Below, one piece after another: positions 8,813 through 16,746 of a DNA stretch of 64,000 nt. The stretch lies in NCBI GenBank assembly GCA_011620605.1, contig WOYW01000016.1, forward strand, positions 434,001-498,000, written 5' to 3'. A model generated the notes under the pieces. That model saw only the letters and a program-made list of their open reading frames with translations, did not search any database and was not told the DNA's origin. The DNA is from Bacteroidales bacterium (GTDB lineage Bacteria > Bacteroidota > Bacteroidia > Bacteroidales > UBA932). Numbering within the stretch: position 1 is the first letter of the stretch; the number at the start of each line of letters is the position of its first letter. Position numbers and translations under genes: made by a program.

Positions 8813-9394
8813 TTAAGGTCTTATGATCTCAATTTCATTGTTTGGTCCCAGGCGAATAATGGAAGAAGGGTTGCCAGTTGCATTTTCTTCCAGGAACCGG
8901 GGAGCGGTCCAGTCGATCTTCCGGATCAAAGCAGGGTCAATTTCCGAAAAACGCACCGGGGCTTTTGCCCCGCTGATATTTGCCGAGGTGGACAACAAAG
9001 GCCTCTTTAATTTCCGGATCAACGCGCGGCAGAACCGTTGGTTGGGAATCCGGATGGCCACGCTTCCGTCCGGGGCTGCCACTCCCGGGGCCAGGTTCAT
9101 GGCCCGCGGATAAATGATGGTCAGGGGCTTGTCGGCAACTTCAAGGAGTTCTGCAGCAATAGAAGGGATCTGTTCCACATAGCGGGATACCATATTCAGA
9201 TCGGCAGCCAGGACAATGTAATTCTTAACGGCAGGCCGGTTTTTAATTTCCGTAACTTTTTGAACGGCTTTTTCGTTGCACGCGTCACAGCCTATGCCCC
9301 AAATCGTATCTGTGGGATACAGGATGGTCCCGCTGCGGCGAAGTATTTCACCTGCCTGTTCCACATGCGGGTATATATCCCGGTTGTCTTTCAT
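8813..9394 (-). CDS. tsaC: L-threonylcarbamoyladenylate synthase
   Basis: 193 residues of the Sua5/YrdC family. Makes threonylcarbamoyl-AMP from Thr, bicarbonate and ATP for tRNA t6A modification. Visible: GTILYPTDTIWGIGCDA, KNRPAVKNYIVLAADL, and the ATP-site block STSANISGAKAP. It lacks the extra C-terminal Sua5 domain, so it is the short TsaC/YrdC form. The downstream thioesterase follows 11 bp later; the upstream rhomboid gene ends 4 bp before its start. Confidence 0.93.
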   Translation of the reverse strand: MKDNRDIYPHVEQAGEILRRSGTILYPTDTIWGIGCDACNEKAVQKVTEIKNRPAVKNYIVLAADLNMVSRYVEQIPSIAAELLEVADKPLTIIYPRAMNLAPGVAAPDGSVAIRIPNQRFCRALIRKLKRPLLSTSANISGAKAPVRFSEIDPALIRKIDWTAPRFLEENATGNPSSIIRLGPNNEIEIIRP

Positions 9395-9398
9395 AGTA

Positions 9399-10085
9399 TC
9401 AATAATAAAGTTTGTTTCTTTTTTTCCAGTAACGTATCAAAAAGAACCCGAAGATCATACCGCCCAGATGGGCAAAGTGAGCTATGTTTCCGCCACCCAC
9501 AAGACCTAATATCAGTTCGATAACAGCAAATATGATGACAAAATATTTGGCTTTTAATGATATGGGTACAAATATGATCCGTAGTTCATTGTTGGGGAAC
9601 AACATGCCGTAGGCTAGTAAAATGCCGTATACGGCGCCGGAAGCACCCACCGTGGGCGTATTCATCAGGATCCGGTAACGGGCCAGCGCGTTCATGGCAT
9701 CGGGCCCGTTTTCGTTAATGGCGTTGACCAGCGTTGAGGCTTCTATCCATTGCACGCCCATATGCATGGCGGCAGCGCCGAGCCCCGTGACCAGGTAATA
9801 GAGCAAGAATTTTTTGGGACCCCAAAGCTGTTCAAGCACCGACCCGAACATCCATAGCGCATACATATTGAATAACAGGTGCCCGAAATTGCCGTGCATG
9901 AAAATATGGGAAACGATCTGCCAGGGTCTGAAAAAAGCAGAAGCCGGGTAAAAAAGGGCAAAATGCTCGATCATGAATCCCCTGTTGATCATGGTCAGGA
10001 TCAACATGAATACGTTGATGATGATAATATTCTTGATTACAAGAGGTATACTGGCGAAAAAACCGCCCCGGTTGTATTGGTACAT
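9399..10085 (-). CDS. Rhomboid family intramembrane serine protease
   Basis: 228 residues with at least six membrane helices. The catalytic serine is in GASGAVYGILLAYG and the histidine in AHFAHLGGMIFGF. The HGNFGHLLFNMYALWMFG segment matches the conserved first catalytic loop. It cleaves transmembrane substrates inside the membrane; substrate unknown. It starts 3 bp after the mutL stop on the same strand. A pair of rhomboid genes beside MutL is common in Bacteroidota; only one is present here. Confidence 0.93.
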   Translation of the reverse strand: MYQYNRGGFFASIPLVIKNIIIINVFMLILTMINRGFMIEHFALFYPASAFFRPWQIVSHIFMHGNFGHLLFNMYALWMFGSVLEQLWGPKKFLLYYLVTGLGAAAMHMGVQWIEASTLVNAINENGPDAMNALARYRILMNTPTVGASGAVYGILLAYGMLFPNNELRIIFVPISLKAKYFVIIFAVIELILGLVGGGNIAHFAHLGGMIFGFFLIRYWKKRNKLYY

Positions 10086-10088
10086 AAT

Positions 10089-11798
10089 TTAACTAAAATA
10101 TTTATCAATTTGTTCTAAGGGGATTATGGTCGTACAGACCCTCCCGTCAGGTGTTCTATCCGGCTCCCGGCAGGCAAAAAGTCGATCAATAAGGGTCCGG
10201 TTTGCCGTTTGATTGTCTTCCTTTTCTGCAGCGGCCATCCTCCTTGCCAGCATGGCGGCCAGTCGTTCCCCGTATATAGTGGTTGTTTCTTCTTCTTCCG
10301 GTTCAGAGAGGATCTCATGAACCGAGTCGATCACGGACTGTGCATCTACCGGGTGTTCCGGAGGTACGGCCGTGATGTTTTCATTATCGTCTGTCTGAAA
10401 GCCCATTTGTAGGAGACGTTTGCGGTTTTGTTCCAGGAGCAGGGACTGGGAAGGCTGCAAGTTTAGTGCCACGGAGAAATAGAGCTTTTCCGGAACGGGT
10501 TTCCTGTCACGGAATTTCGGCAACAGTTCTTCGTAAAAGATACGTTCCAGCGCCCGTTGCCTGTGGACGATCAATAGTCCCGAAGCCACCGGGGTTACCA
10601 GGTATTTTTTCCGTAAAGGGAATAAGGGTGTTTCATAAGTTTGCACCGGCTGTTCCCCAAATACAGGCAACGATTCGTGGGCGGTGTTTTCCCGGAAGGG
10701 ATCAAAAAGCGGATCGTACTTTAATTTGGGTTGGGGTATATGTTCTCCCGGTGCGGGAGGCACGGGAATATGATGTTGCATGGCCCCCGTTTCAAAATCT
10801 ATGCTGGGTCCCAGCGCGAATTTTCCGACCGATTCGCGAATCACTGCCTGAAGCATCTGGAAGATCACGGATTCGTCTTCAAATTTTACTTCGGTCTTGG
10901 AGGGGTGGATGTTCACATCAATAATGGAGGGATCCGCTTCCAGGTATATGAAATACGTAGGGATCCTGTCTTCCGGCAACAGTTTCCCGTAAGCATTGAC
11001 AACGGCCTTGTGCAGGTAAGAACTTTTAAAGTACCTTCCGTTGACAAACAGGTAACGGTGTCCTCCCTTTTTATAAGAATCGCGCGGCCGGCTGACATAT
11101 CCCCTGATACACACAAGCGAAGTGTCTACATTTATGTCCAGTAATTGTGCATTCAGTTCTTTGCCCATTGTTCCGACAATGCGTGTACGCAGCGTGTCGC
11201 TTGCAGGAAGGTGATAGACGGTGTTTTCGTTATGGGTAAGGGTAAACGTTTTTTCAGGATGGCACAGAACAACCCGGTGAAACTCTTCCATTATATGCCG
11301 TAACTCCACTGTCTGGGATTTTAGGAAACGACGGCGGACTGGCACGTTGTAAAAAAGATTCCTTACACACAGGTCGGAACCCGGGGTACATGCGATCTCT
11401 TCCTGTGAAGTTATTGCGGAACCGGCAATGGTAATCTGTGTACCCATTTCGTCTTCTGCCCGGCGGGTGCGCAGACGTACATGGGAAATGGAGGCTATGG
11501 ACGCAAGGGCTTCTCCCCGGAATCCGAAAGTCTGAATGTTTTGCAGGTCTTCCACACCCCGGATCTTGGACGTGGCATGACGTTCAAAGGCCAGCATGGC
11601 GTCTTCCGGGCTCATACCGCACCCGTTATCTGTTACCTGCATGAGGGTGGCTCCTCCGTCGGTCAGTACCACGTCAATCCTGTCGGCTCCTGAATCGACG
11701 GCATTTTCCATCAATTCTTTAATGACCGAAGCCGGCCGCTGGATTACTTCTCCGGCAGCTATCTGACTGGCAATATGTGGAGGAAGTACGTGAATCAT
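10089..11798 (-). CDS. mutL: DNA mismatch repair protein MutL
   Basis: 569 residues. The N-terminal GHKL ATPase is intact: ELMENAVDSGAD, DNGCGMSPED, the ATP-lid segment GFRGEALASIA and later a PMS1-type transducer domain (NVHPSKTEVKF). The C-terminal dimerisation domain is recognisable (VASGLLIVHRQRALERIFYE), but the canonical endonuclease motif DQHA(X)2E(X)4E and the zinc-site CPHGRP block are not present in standard form (TPDGRV here). It coordinates repair after MutS recognition. Its start overlaps the preceding small gene as TGATG. Confidence 0.95.
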   Translation of the reverse strand: MIHVLPPHIASQIAAGEVIQRPASVIKELMENAVDSGADRIDVVLTDGGATLMQVTDNGCGMSPEDAMLAFERHATSKIRGVEDLQNIQTFGFRGEALASIASISHVRLRTRRAEDEMGTQITIAGSAITSQEEIACTPGSDLCVRNLFYNVPVRRRFLKSQTVELRHIMEEFHRVVLCHPEKTFTLTHNENTVYHLPASDTLRTRIVGTMGKELNAQLLDINVDTSLVCIRGYVSRPRDSYKKGGHRYLFVNGRYFKSSYLHKAVVNAYGKLLPEDRIPTYFIYLEADPSIIDVNIHPSKTEVKFEDESVIFQMLQAVIRESVGKFALGPSIDFETGAMQHHIPVPPAPGEHIPQPKLKYDPLFDPFRENTAHESLPVFGEQPVQTYETPLFPLRKKYLVTPVASGLLIVHRQRALERIFYEELLPKFRDRKPVPEKLYFSVALNLQPSQSLLLEQNRKRLLQMGFQTDDNENITAVPPEHPVDAQSVIDSVHEILSEPEEEETTTIYGERLAAMLARRMAAAEKEDNQTANRTLIDRLFACREPDRTPDGRVCTTIIPLEQIDKYFS

Positions 11799-12124
11799 CA
11801 GAATATTTTAAATAAATAGCTGAATGCCTGGGTTAGGTACAGAGCCATAATCATGATAACGATCAACGATATGATGATAATTGCGCGTATGAGTTTCTGA
11901 CGGGCCGGGTAGCGGCGTGCCACTTCGTGACTACGCTGGAAAGAACCCCTTATTGATCCACCGGGAACGTAAGGCTTGTCTTCATTCCGTTTTTCGGCAG
12001 CCACTTTTTCCCTGGATTGTTTTATACGTTCTTCAAAGGCTTCCTTTTCCGGGTTCCAGTAACGGGGTCTGTAATTAAAAACCCGGTGTTGAGGAGTATG
12101 AAAAAATGATATTCTAAATGCCAT
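11798..12124 (-). CDS. Small single-helix membrane protein
   Basis: 108 residues: a basic, cytoplasmic N-terminal part (YRPRYWNPEKEAFEERIK) and one helix near the C-terminus (LIRAIIIISLIVIMIMALYL). Bacteroidota genomes often place a similar small protein directly before mutL; its role is not known. It overlaps the mutL start by one base and follows the ABC ATPase by 12 bp, so it belongs to the same transcription unit. Confidence 0.75.
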   Translation of the reverse strand: MAFRISFFHTPQHRVFNYRPRYWNPEKEAFEERIKQSREKVAAEKRNEDKPYVPGGSIRGSFQRSHEVARRYPARQKLIRAIIIISLIVIMIMALYLTQAFSYLFKIF

Positions 12125-12136
12125 AACAGTAATGTG

Positions 12137-13264
12137 TTATAAAGGCAGATCTAAAATTACGCGATCTCCTTCAATTTTTTCCACGGCTTTCCCTTTGGTG
12201 ATGCCGTTGATGATCATCATACCCAGACCATCGGTATCCTGAGATCTGTTTAATATGGTTTCAAGACGGGCGTGGGCTGTGAAACGCGCATTGATCTGCT
12301 TTGTTTTCTCTGAGTATGAAATAAACAAGGATAGACCTCCGGTTTTACGGAGGATCTCCCTGCGCCTGAGAGTTTCGGTACTGTTATCGGTTCCCATGCA
12401 AAGTTGCATGGTCTCTTCAACCAGGTGGATGATAGCATCCCTTTGCCCGGGTCCCAGGAAGTGTTTTTCACAAAATTGTATAATTTCCGTAGTAAGCGCA
12501 TAGATATCGTAGTGTTCGTAATCTTCTATGAGCTGTTCCAGGTTTCTGATGCGGTTAATAAATGTACGGGTAGCTTCTTTTTTCGGCTGATCAAAGATCT
12601 GTGCCGGAGGTCCTTCTTCGTAAATGACCCCCTGGTCCATGTAAAAAACACGAGAAGAAACATCCCTGGCAAACTGCATTTCATGGGTAACTATGACCAT
12701 GGTCATTCCGGTTCCGGCCAGGCGGCGGATTACACCCAGCACTTCGCTGACCATGGTGGGATCAAGGGCAGAGGTGGGTTCGTCAAAAAGAATAATGTCC
12801 GGGTTCATGGCCAGGCAACGGGCAATGGCCACGCGTTGCTTCTGCCCCCCGGAAAGCTCGGCAGGGTAGGCTTGTTCCTTGGCCGCCAGGCCAACCATTT
12901 GCAGTAATTCACGTGCTTTTGCCTCGGCAAGGGCTTTTGTTTTGTGAAGGAGTTTGACGGGGGCAAGGGTCAGGTTGTCAAGCACGTTCAGGTGCATAAA
13001 AAGGTTGAAATCCTGGAAGACCATGCCCATTTTTTGCCTTAACAAAGAAACGTTGGCGTTCGGAGCAGTGATTTCCTGTCCCTCAATAAAAATGCGGCCG
13101 CCGGTGGGTGGGTCCAGCAGGTTCAGGCAACGCAGAAAAGTGCTTTTCCCGGTACCGGAAGGTCCAATGACCGAGATCACCTCGCCCCGGTTTATGTGTG
13201 CGTTCACATCCCGGAGCACTTCAAGATCCCCGAATCTTTTAGAAAGATGTTCTACCCTGATCAT
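12137..13264 (-). CDS. GlnQ-like ABC ATPase with a C-terminal extension
   Basis: 375 residues. Residues 1-240 are a normal polar amino-acid type ABC ATPase: Walker [10 protein letters not shown], signature LSGGQKQR, Walker [13 protein letters not shown] and switch His in THEMQFA. About 130 residues follow, which GlnQ proteins lack. This tail has a helix with paired glutamates ([12 protein letters not shown]) and an end segment ([19 protein letters not shown]) reminiscent of a degenerate GHKL/RsbW-type ATPase fold. No permease or binding-protein gene is nearby. It therefore may not act as a conventional importer subunit. Its end overlaps nothing; its start shares an ATGA with the purN stop. 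Confidence 0.85.
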   Translation of the reverse strand: MIRVEHLSKRFGDLEVLRDVNAHINRGEVISVIGPSGTGKSTFLRCLNLLDPPTGGRIFIEGQEITAPNANVSLLRQKMGMVFQDFNLFMHLNVLDNLTLAPVKLLHKTKALAEAKARELLQMVGLAAKEQAYPAELSGGQKQRVAIARCLAMNPDIILFDEPTSALDPTMVSEVLGVIRRLAGTGMTMVIVTHEMQFARDVSSRVFYMDQGVIYEEGPPAQIFDQPKKEATRTFINRIRNLEQLIEDYEHYDIYALTTEIIQFCEKHFLGPGQRDAIIHLVEETMQLCMGTDNSTETLRRREILRKTGGLSLFISYSEKTKQINARFTAHARLETILNRSQDTDGLGMMIINGITKGKAVEKIEGDRVILDLPL

Positions 13265-13848
13265 ACGGCCTGATCTTTAAATGTTTGGGATATATAGCGG
13301 TCTGCCACCTTGGGGAAATGAAGCTGTTCCAGATCGTGAATTTTTGCTGCCAGGGTTTCCGGGGTATCAGAAGGGTCAACTGAACACTTGGCCTGGAAAA
13401 TAATCTGACCGTGATCGTACAGGGAATCCACAATATGTATGGTTATGCCGGACTCCTTTTCCCCGTTTTGCAATACGGCCTTGTGAACGCGTTCTCCGTA
13501 CATACCGGGACCTCCGTATTTTGGAAGCAGGGCAGGATGAATGTTCAGGATCTTGCCGGGCCATGAGCGAATCAGGTGTTCGGGAATTTTCCAGAGGAAT
13601 CCTGCAAGAATAATAAGATCGATTTTATGTGCTTTCAGGATCCCGGTAAGGCTGTTTTCGTGATCGGGATCTTCCAGTTTTTCCCTGGAGAAGACGATGG
13701 TTGGCACTTCAAGTTGCCGCGCACGTTGCAGTACATATGCCCCTGGTTTGTTGCATAAAAGCAACACAACCTTTCCGCAGGTCAGATTGCGGATGAGGTT
13801 CTCCGCATTGGTCCCGTTGCCCGATGCAAATACGGCAATTCTTGTCAT
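13261..13848 (-). CDS. purN: Phosphoribosylglycinamide formyltransferase
   Basis: 195 residues, normal length. Transfers a formyl group from 10-formyl-THF to GAR in purine synthesis. Conserved blocks: [32 protein letters not shown] with the catalytic Asn and His, and [15 protein letters not shown] with the catalytic Asp. It heads the minus-strand unit with the ABC ATPase (4 bp ATGA overlap). A -7 box TACCTTTG is only 6 nt upstream of the ATG. Confidence 0.96.
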   Translation of the reverse strand: MTRIAVFASGNGTNAENLIRNLTCGKVVLLLCNKPGAYVLQRARQLEVPTIVFSREKLEDPDHENSLTGILKAHKIDLIILAGFLWKIPEHLIRSWPGKILNIHPALLPKYGGPGMYGERVHKAVLQNGEKESGITIHIVDSLYDHGQIIFQAKCSVDPSDTPETLAAKIHDLEQLHFPKVADRYISQTFKDQAV

Positions 13849-13854
13849 AACTTA

Positions 13855-13882
13855 CAAAGGTATGGAAAAATCGTTATTTTTG
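13855..13882. promoter_or_regulatory. Overlapping divergent promoters of purN and ispF
   Basis: The 38 bp between the two ATGs hold one -7 box on each strand: TACCTTTG (minus, 13855-13862) for purN and TATTTTTG (plus, 13875-13882) for ispF. The gaps to the start codons are 6 and 4 nt, so both transcripts would be nearly leaderless. No good -33 element is apparent for either. Confidence 0.6.
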
Positions 13883-13886
13883 TGTT

Positions 13887-14399
13887 ATGATGAAAAGCAG
13901 TACAAGTAAAGGGGTTGGACTACCCAGGTTTGGCAACGGGTACGATGTACATCCGCTGGCTCCCGGATATCCTTTTTTCCTGGGCGGTGTGCAACTGGAT
14001 CATTCAAAAGGCTGCATTGCGCACTCAGACGGGGATTGTCTCATTCACGCCGTATGCGATGCATTGCTGGGCGCGCTGGCTTTAGGGGATATAGGCACTC
14101 ATTTTCCCGACAGTTCTGAAAAATTCAGGGGGATTGATAGCAAGATTCTTTTGGAGAGGACGTACGTTATGGTTCGTCAGGCAGGGTATAAAGTCGGGAA
14201 TATTGATTGTACGGTTTGTTTGCAGGAACCGAAGATCGGGGGAGTAATTCCGCAAATGCGGGAGATTCTTGCACGGATCCTTGAAATACCGGTTGACTTT
14301 GTTTCGGTAAAGGCTACCACACCTGAAAAACTCGGCTTTGTTGGAAGAGAAGAAGGGGTGGCAGTATATGCCACAGCACTGCTTTGGCCGGAGGGCTAA
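13887..14399 (+). CDS. ispF: 2-C-methyl-D-erythritol 2,4-cyclodiphosphate synthase
   Basis: 170 residues. Cyclises CDP-ME 2-phosphate in the non-mevalonate isoprenoid pathway, as a trimer with zinc. Metal site in GNGYDVHPL; further blocks GGVQLDHSKGCIAHSDGD, DIGTHFPDS and ATTPEKLGFVGREEG. The N-terminus has about ten extra residues (MMKSSTSKGVGL) compared with the typical start just before the GYDVH strand. Two adjacent ATGs (13887, 13890) could both serve as start. The remaining pathway genes are outside the window. Confidence 0.97.
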   Translation: MMKSSTSKGVGLPRFGNGYDVHPLAPGYPFFLGGVQLDHSKGCIAHSDGDCLIHAVCDALLGALALGDIGTHFPDSSEKFRGIDSKILLERTYVMVRQAGYKVGNIDCTVCLQEPKIGGVIPQMREILARILEIPVDFVSVKATTPEKLGFVGREEGVAVYATALLWPEG

Positions 14400-14411
14400 A
14401 CAGAATTCACG

Positions 14412-14442
14412 TTTGTGTGTTTCAAAATAATTCTTACTTTTG
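14412..14442 (+). promoter_or_regulatory. Promoter of tRNA-Met
   Basis: TTTG at 14412-14415 and TACTTTTG at 14435-14442 match the Bacteroidota -33/-7 pattern with 19 bp spacing. The tRNA begins 12 nt after the -7 box. This is the best complete promoter in the window. Confidence 0.7.
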
Positions 14443-14454
14443 CAGCTCCGTAGC

Positions 14455-14528
14455 GGCGAGGTAGCTCAGTTGGTTAGAGCGCATGATTCATAATCATGAG
14501 GTCACGAGTTCAATTCTCGTCCTCGCTA
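14455..14528 (+). tRNA. tRNA-Met(CAU), elongator type
   Basis: 74 nt cloverleaf: acceptor GGCGAGG pairs with CCTCGCT (one G-U), D stem GCTC/GAGC, anticodon stem CATGA/TCATG with loop TTCATAA, T stem ACGAG/CTCGT. Anticodon CAT is at 14489-14491. The anticodon stem lacks the three G-C pairs of initiator tRNA, and the variable loop and D arm resemble the E. coli elongator tRNA. tRNA-Ile(CAU) cannot be wholly excluded. CCA is not encoded. Confidence 0.93.
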
Positions 14529-14538
14529 CACAGAAATT

Positions 14539-14569
14539 TCACCTGCAACTTGTTGCGGGTGATTTTTTT
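14539..14569 (+). terminator. Intrinsic terminator after tRNA-Met
   Basis: An 11-bp stem (TCACCTGCAAC with GTTGCGGGTGA, one G-U) with a two-base loop is followed directly by seven T residues. It begins 10 nt after the tRNA. Confidence 0.9.
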
Positions 14570-14618
14570 ATGGATAGAAGATAGAACCTCCTGCGCCCAA
14601 AATTCCTATATATAGAAA

Positions 14619-15274
14619 ATGAATTTTGATGTACATATTTTCGGGGAAGCGTTCCACCGGTTTGTCCAGCAGGAAATGGAATGGTTAACCACGTCTCTGG
14701 GGATTCTGTTCCACGTATTGACTTTTCTGATTCTGCTGCTGGTTTTTATTTTGGGAACAGGGCAAGAAAGCTTTTTACGGTATACCTTACACTTAACTGG
14801 CTATTTCTCTTTTGGTACTGGGGCGTCTACGCAATAATATACTGGGCCCGGATTGGTCCGGTTTACCTGACGACTTTCATGATGACCCCCATCCTGCTGG
14901 GATTTATTACTGCCGAGTGGATACGGGAATGCTTTCATCCCCGCATTGATCTTGATTTCAGAAAAATCCAGGGATGGAGGTATTGGGTTCTGGTAATAGT
15001 ATTATGGGGTTTGTGGTATCCGACATATCATTATGCAGAAGGTTTTGTGTTTCAGGGCAGGGATCTGTTGTTTTCCAATTTTGGTCTGATGCCCTGTCCT
15101 ACCACAATGGTAGTGCTGGGTTTGTTTAATCTTTTAACAACGTTTTCATTGTTCATTGGACTGCCCACCGTTGCAGCCGGCTGGATCCCGGACATTCCTC
15201 TTATCGCAATAGGGGTGTACGGATTGATCATGATTGTTGTTTTTGGAAGAAAGCGGAAGCTTGTAAATATGTAA
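14619..15274 (+). pseudogene. Frameshifted DUF6064-like membrane protein
   Basis: Two overlapping reading frames together make one multi-helix membrane protein of about 218 residues. The first frame runs MNFDVHIFGEAFHRFVQQE through LILLLVFILGTGQES; the second continues KLFTVYLTLNWLFLFWYW to the end at 15274. Adding one T to the run at 14772-14776 (AGCTTTTTACGG) would restore a single frame. The stretch with repeated Trp/Tyr-rich helices resembles the DUF6064 family. The frameshift site is not a good programmed -1 slippery heptamer, so a mutation or sequencing error is more likely. Function unknown. Confidence 0.75.
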
Positions 15275-15397
15275 TCATTACCCATGATCGTGTGTCACGC
15301 ATATTTAGCTTTGAATCCGTTCTGGCCTAAAACGCAGCTCAATATCCTAAATTGATGAAGATTTTTCCAGATAATTCACATATAAGTAAAATTTAAC

Positions 15398-15405
15398 TAT
15401 CTTTG
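15398..15405 (+). promoter_or_regulatory. -7 box of the toxin-antitoxin-chaperone module
   Basis: TATCTTTG matches TAnnTTTG and lies 17 nt before the ATG of the toxin remnant, with no clear -33 element. It would drive the remnant, the HTH antitoxin and the SecB-like gene together. Confidence 0.5.
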
Positions 15406-15422
15406 CCAACCCTGATTAAATC

Positions 15423-15826
15423 ATGAAGTGTGTACTAAAAAAGATAGAAGAGCTTAGTGGAAAGAGTACATCCATCTATTCTGTATTAATAGAGGATTAT
15501 GAACAAACGCTTTTCGATATTTTTATTGAAGAAAACAAACATTTACATTTAAGTGAAATAAAAGACATCGTTCAACGTTTAAAAAAATAGGAACAAAAAC
15601 CGGAGCTAGAGAACAATTTTTTAAATTACACGAAGGAAATCAAGGTGGTGGAATAAAACCTGTACGTGCCTTGCAACAAGACAGCAAACTGACTAAAGAA
15701 AATTATTTATTACGAGAACTTTTAAAACAGATAACAGAAAGAATAAAAGAAAAGGATATCCGATTTTCAGAAGATGGAAACGATTTTGAAGGAGACTTCG
15801 CATTTAATCTGAACATTGATCAATAA
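15423..15826 (+). pseudogene. Broken toxin of a HigB-like toxin-antitoxin system
   Basis: A 55-codon frame (start MKCVLKKIEELSGKSTS) ends in TAG at 15588, after a run of seven A (15581-15587). One added A lets reading continue through IGTKTGAREQFFKLHEGNQG to the TAA at 15824. The combined protein resembles a Bacteroidota toxin family whose members, from memory, have about 30 more residues between the KEG block and the GGxxKP block (a segment with RLYCIRYG). Here EGNQ joins straight onto GGGIKPVRALQQD. The gene therefore carries a frameshift plus an internal deletion in what should be the core. The HTH antitoxin gene follows 41 bp later. Confidence 0.7.
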
Positions 15827-15867
15827 CAAAACTGCATATAAATGCGGCATAAAAGGATTTAGAAATT

Positions 15868-16275
15868 ATGACAAATAAAAAAAGAAAAAGCAGTGTTGGA
15901 GAAATATTAGCATCCATAACTCCGAAAGAAGCAAGGCGAATAGAGAACCGTATGCTTATTGCCTCTAAAATTGACGAAGTAATGAGAACCAAAGGTTGGG
16001 GAAAAAAAGACCTAATGCACGCTGTGGGAAAAACCAACCCTTCTGAAATTACTCGTTGGCTTAGCGGAACGCATAATTTTACAATAGACACTCTGACCGA
16101 TTTGTGTTTTGTATTAGACGTTGATTTACTAAATCTAGAAGAAAAGCAAGAAACAGTAATCCAAAGATATAATTTTACTGTCAGCGTCAAATCCGAAATA
16201 ATAAACAACTGTAATGTAAATGCTATGGCAAATAGCCAACTTTATTTTGAAAAAACAGCTACTTTAAGCAACTAA
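15868..16275 (+). CDS. XRE-family HTH antitoxin with chaperone-addiction-like tail
   Basis: 135 residues. The centre carries a helix-turn-helix of Cro/C1 type (GWGKKDLMHAVGKTNPSEI, then TRWLSGTHNFTIDTLTDL), a pattern I know from HigA-like antitoxins in Bacteroidota. After the HTH, residues about 98-135 (RYNFTVSVKSEIINNCNVNA to the end) form a polar, beta-like tail. In toxin-antitoxin-chaperone systems such a tail is what the SecB-like chaperone binds. The upstream toxin is a pseudogene, so this antitoxin is probably orphaned and may now serve as a repressor. It is followed 12 bp later by the SecB-like gene. Confidence 0.85.
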   Translation: MTNKKRKSSVGEILASITPKEARRIENRMLIASKIDEVMRTKGWGKKDLMHAVGKTNPSEITRWLSGTHNFTIDTLTDLCFVLDVDLLNLEEKQETVIQRYNFTVSVKSEIINNCNVNAMANSQLYFEKTATLSN

Positions 16276-16287
16276 ACAGTTTTATCC

Positions 16288-16737
16288 ATGGACAAAAATA
16301 TCTCTTTTGCTGTTACTGGCATCGAGCTTTTGGATTACGCTATTACAACCCCTAAACAAGCGATTGCCGCCGGGACTCCTTATAGATTCGATTTAAATAT
16401 TGAACATCGTTTCAATATAGAGCAGAAACGTGTTTTTGTGGTTGTAACAGTCCGTGTTCACGCCGATGGTATCGAATCAGAGTTGGTATCAGCAAAAGTC
16501 AGCTGTATTTATAATATTGTTAATCTCGAAAATTTTGTAGAGGGGAAAAAGGTAACATTCCCACCCGATTTTATTTTCAAATTAAATTCAATTTCTCTTT
16601 CAACTGTGCGGGGTGTTTTGTTTACACTGTTCAGAGGAACTTTTCTGCATAATGTTATTTTACCTGTCCTTGATCCGAAAGCGTTTATTTCTGAAAATCA
16701 TCAATCCAAACCGCGGGCCGATGCCAAGTACAACTAG
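16288..16737 (+). CDS. SecB-like chaperone of a toxin-antitoxin module
   Basis: 149 residues. Beta-rich N-terminus (SFAVTGIELLDYAITTP) and a C-terminal helix block LSTVRGVLFTLFRGTFLHN followed by VILPVLDPKAFI. The RGTF...LPVLDPKAF arrangement matches the SecB motif (E. coli SRGTF...LAPVNFDALF). SecB-like proteins coded after HigBA pairs are dedicated chaperones that fold and protect the antitoxin. The position here, 12 bp behind the antitoxin, fits. General SecB function in export is unlikely because no sec gene is nearby. Confidence 0.75.
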   Translation: MDKNISFAVTGIELLDYAITTPKQAIAAGTPYRFDLNIEHRFNIEQKRVFVVVTVRVHADGIESELVSAKVSCIYNIVNLENFVEGKKVTFPPDFIFKLNSISLSTVRGVLFTLFRGTFLHNVILPVLDPKAFISENHQSKPRADAKYN

Positions 16738-16746
16738 TAACCGGGA

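Noticed and set aside
13701-13720. A sigma-54-like TGGCAC...TTGC sequence
   Set aside because: The spacing is 6 instead of 5 and it lies inside the purN coding region, pointing at no gene start.
14769-14780. Programmed -1 frameshifting in the DUF6064-like gene
   Set aside because: The site reads C-TTT-TTA, which is not a good X-XXY-YYZ heptamer, and no following pseudoknot was recognised; mutation or read error is simpler.
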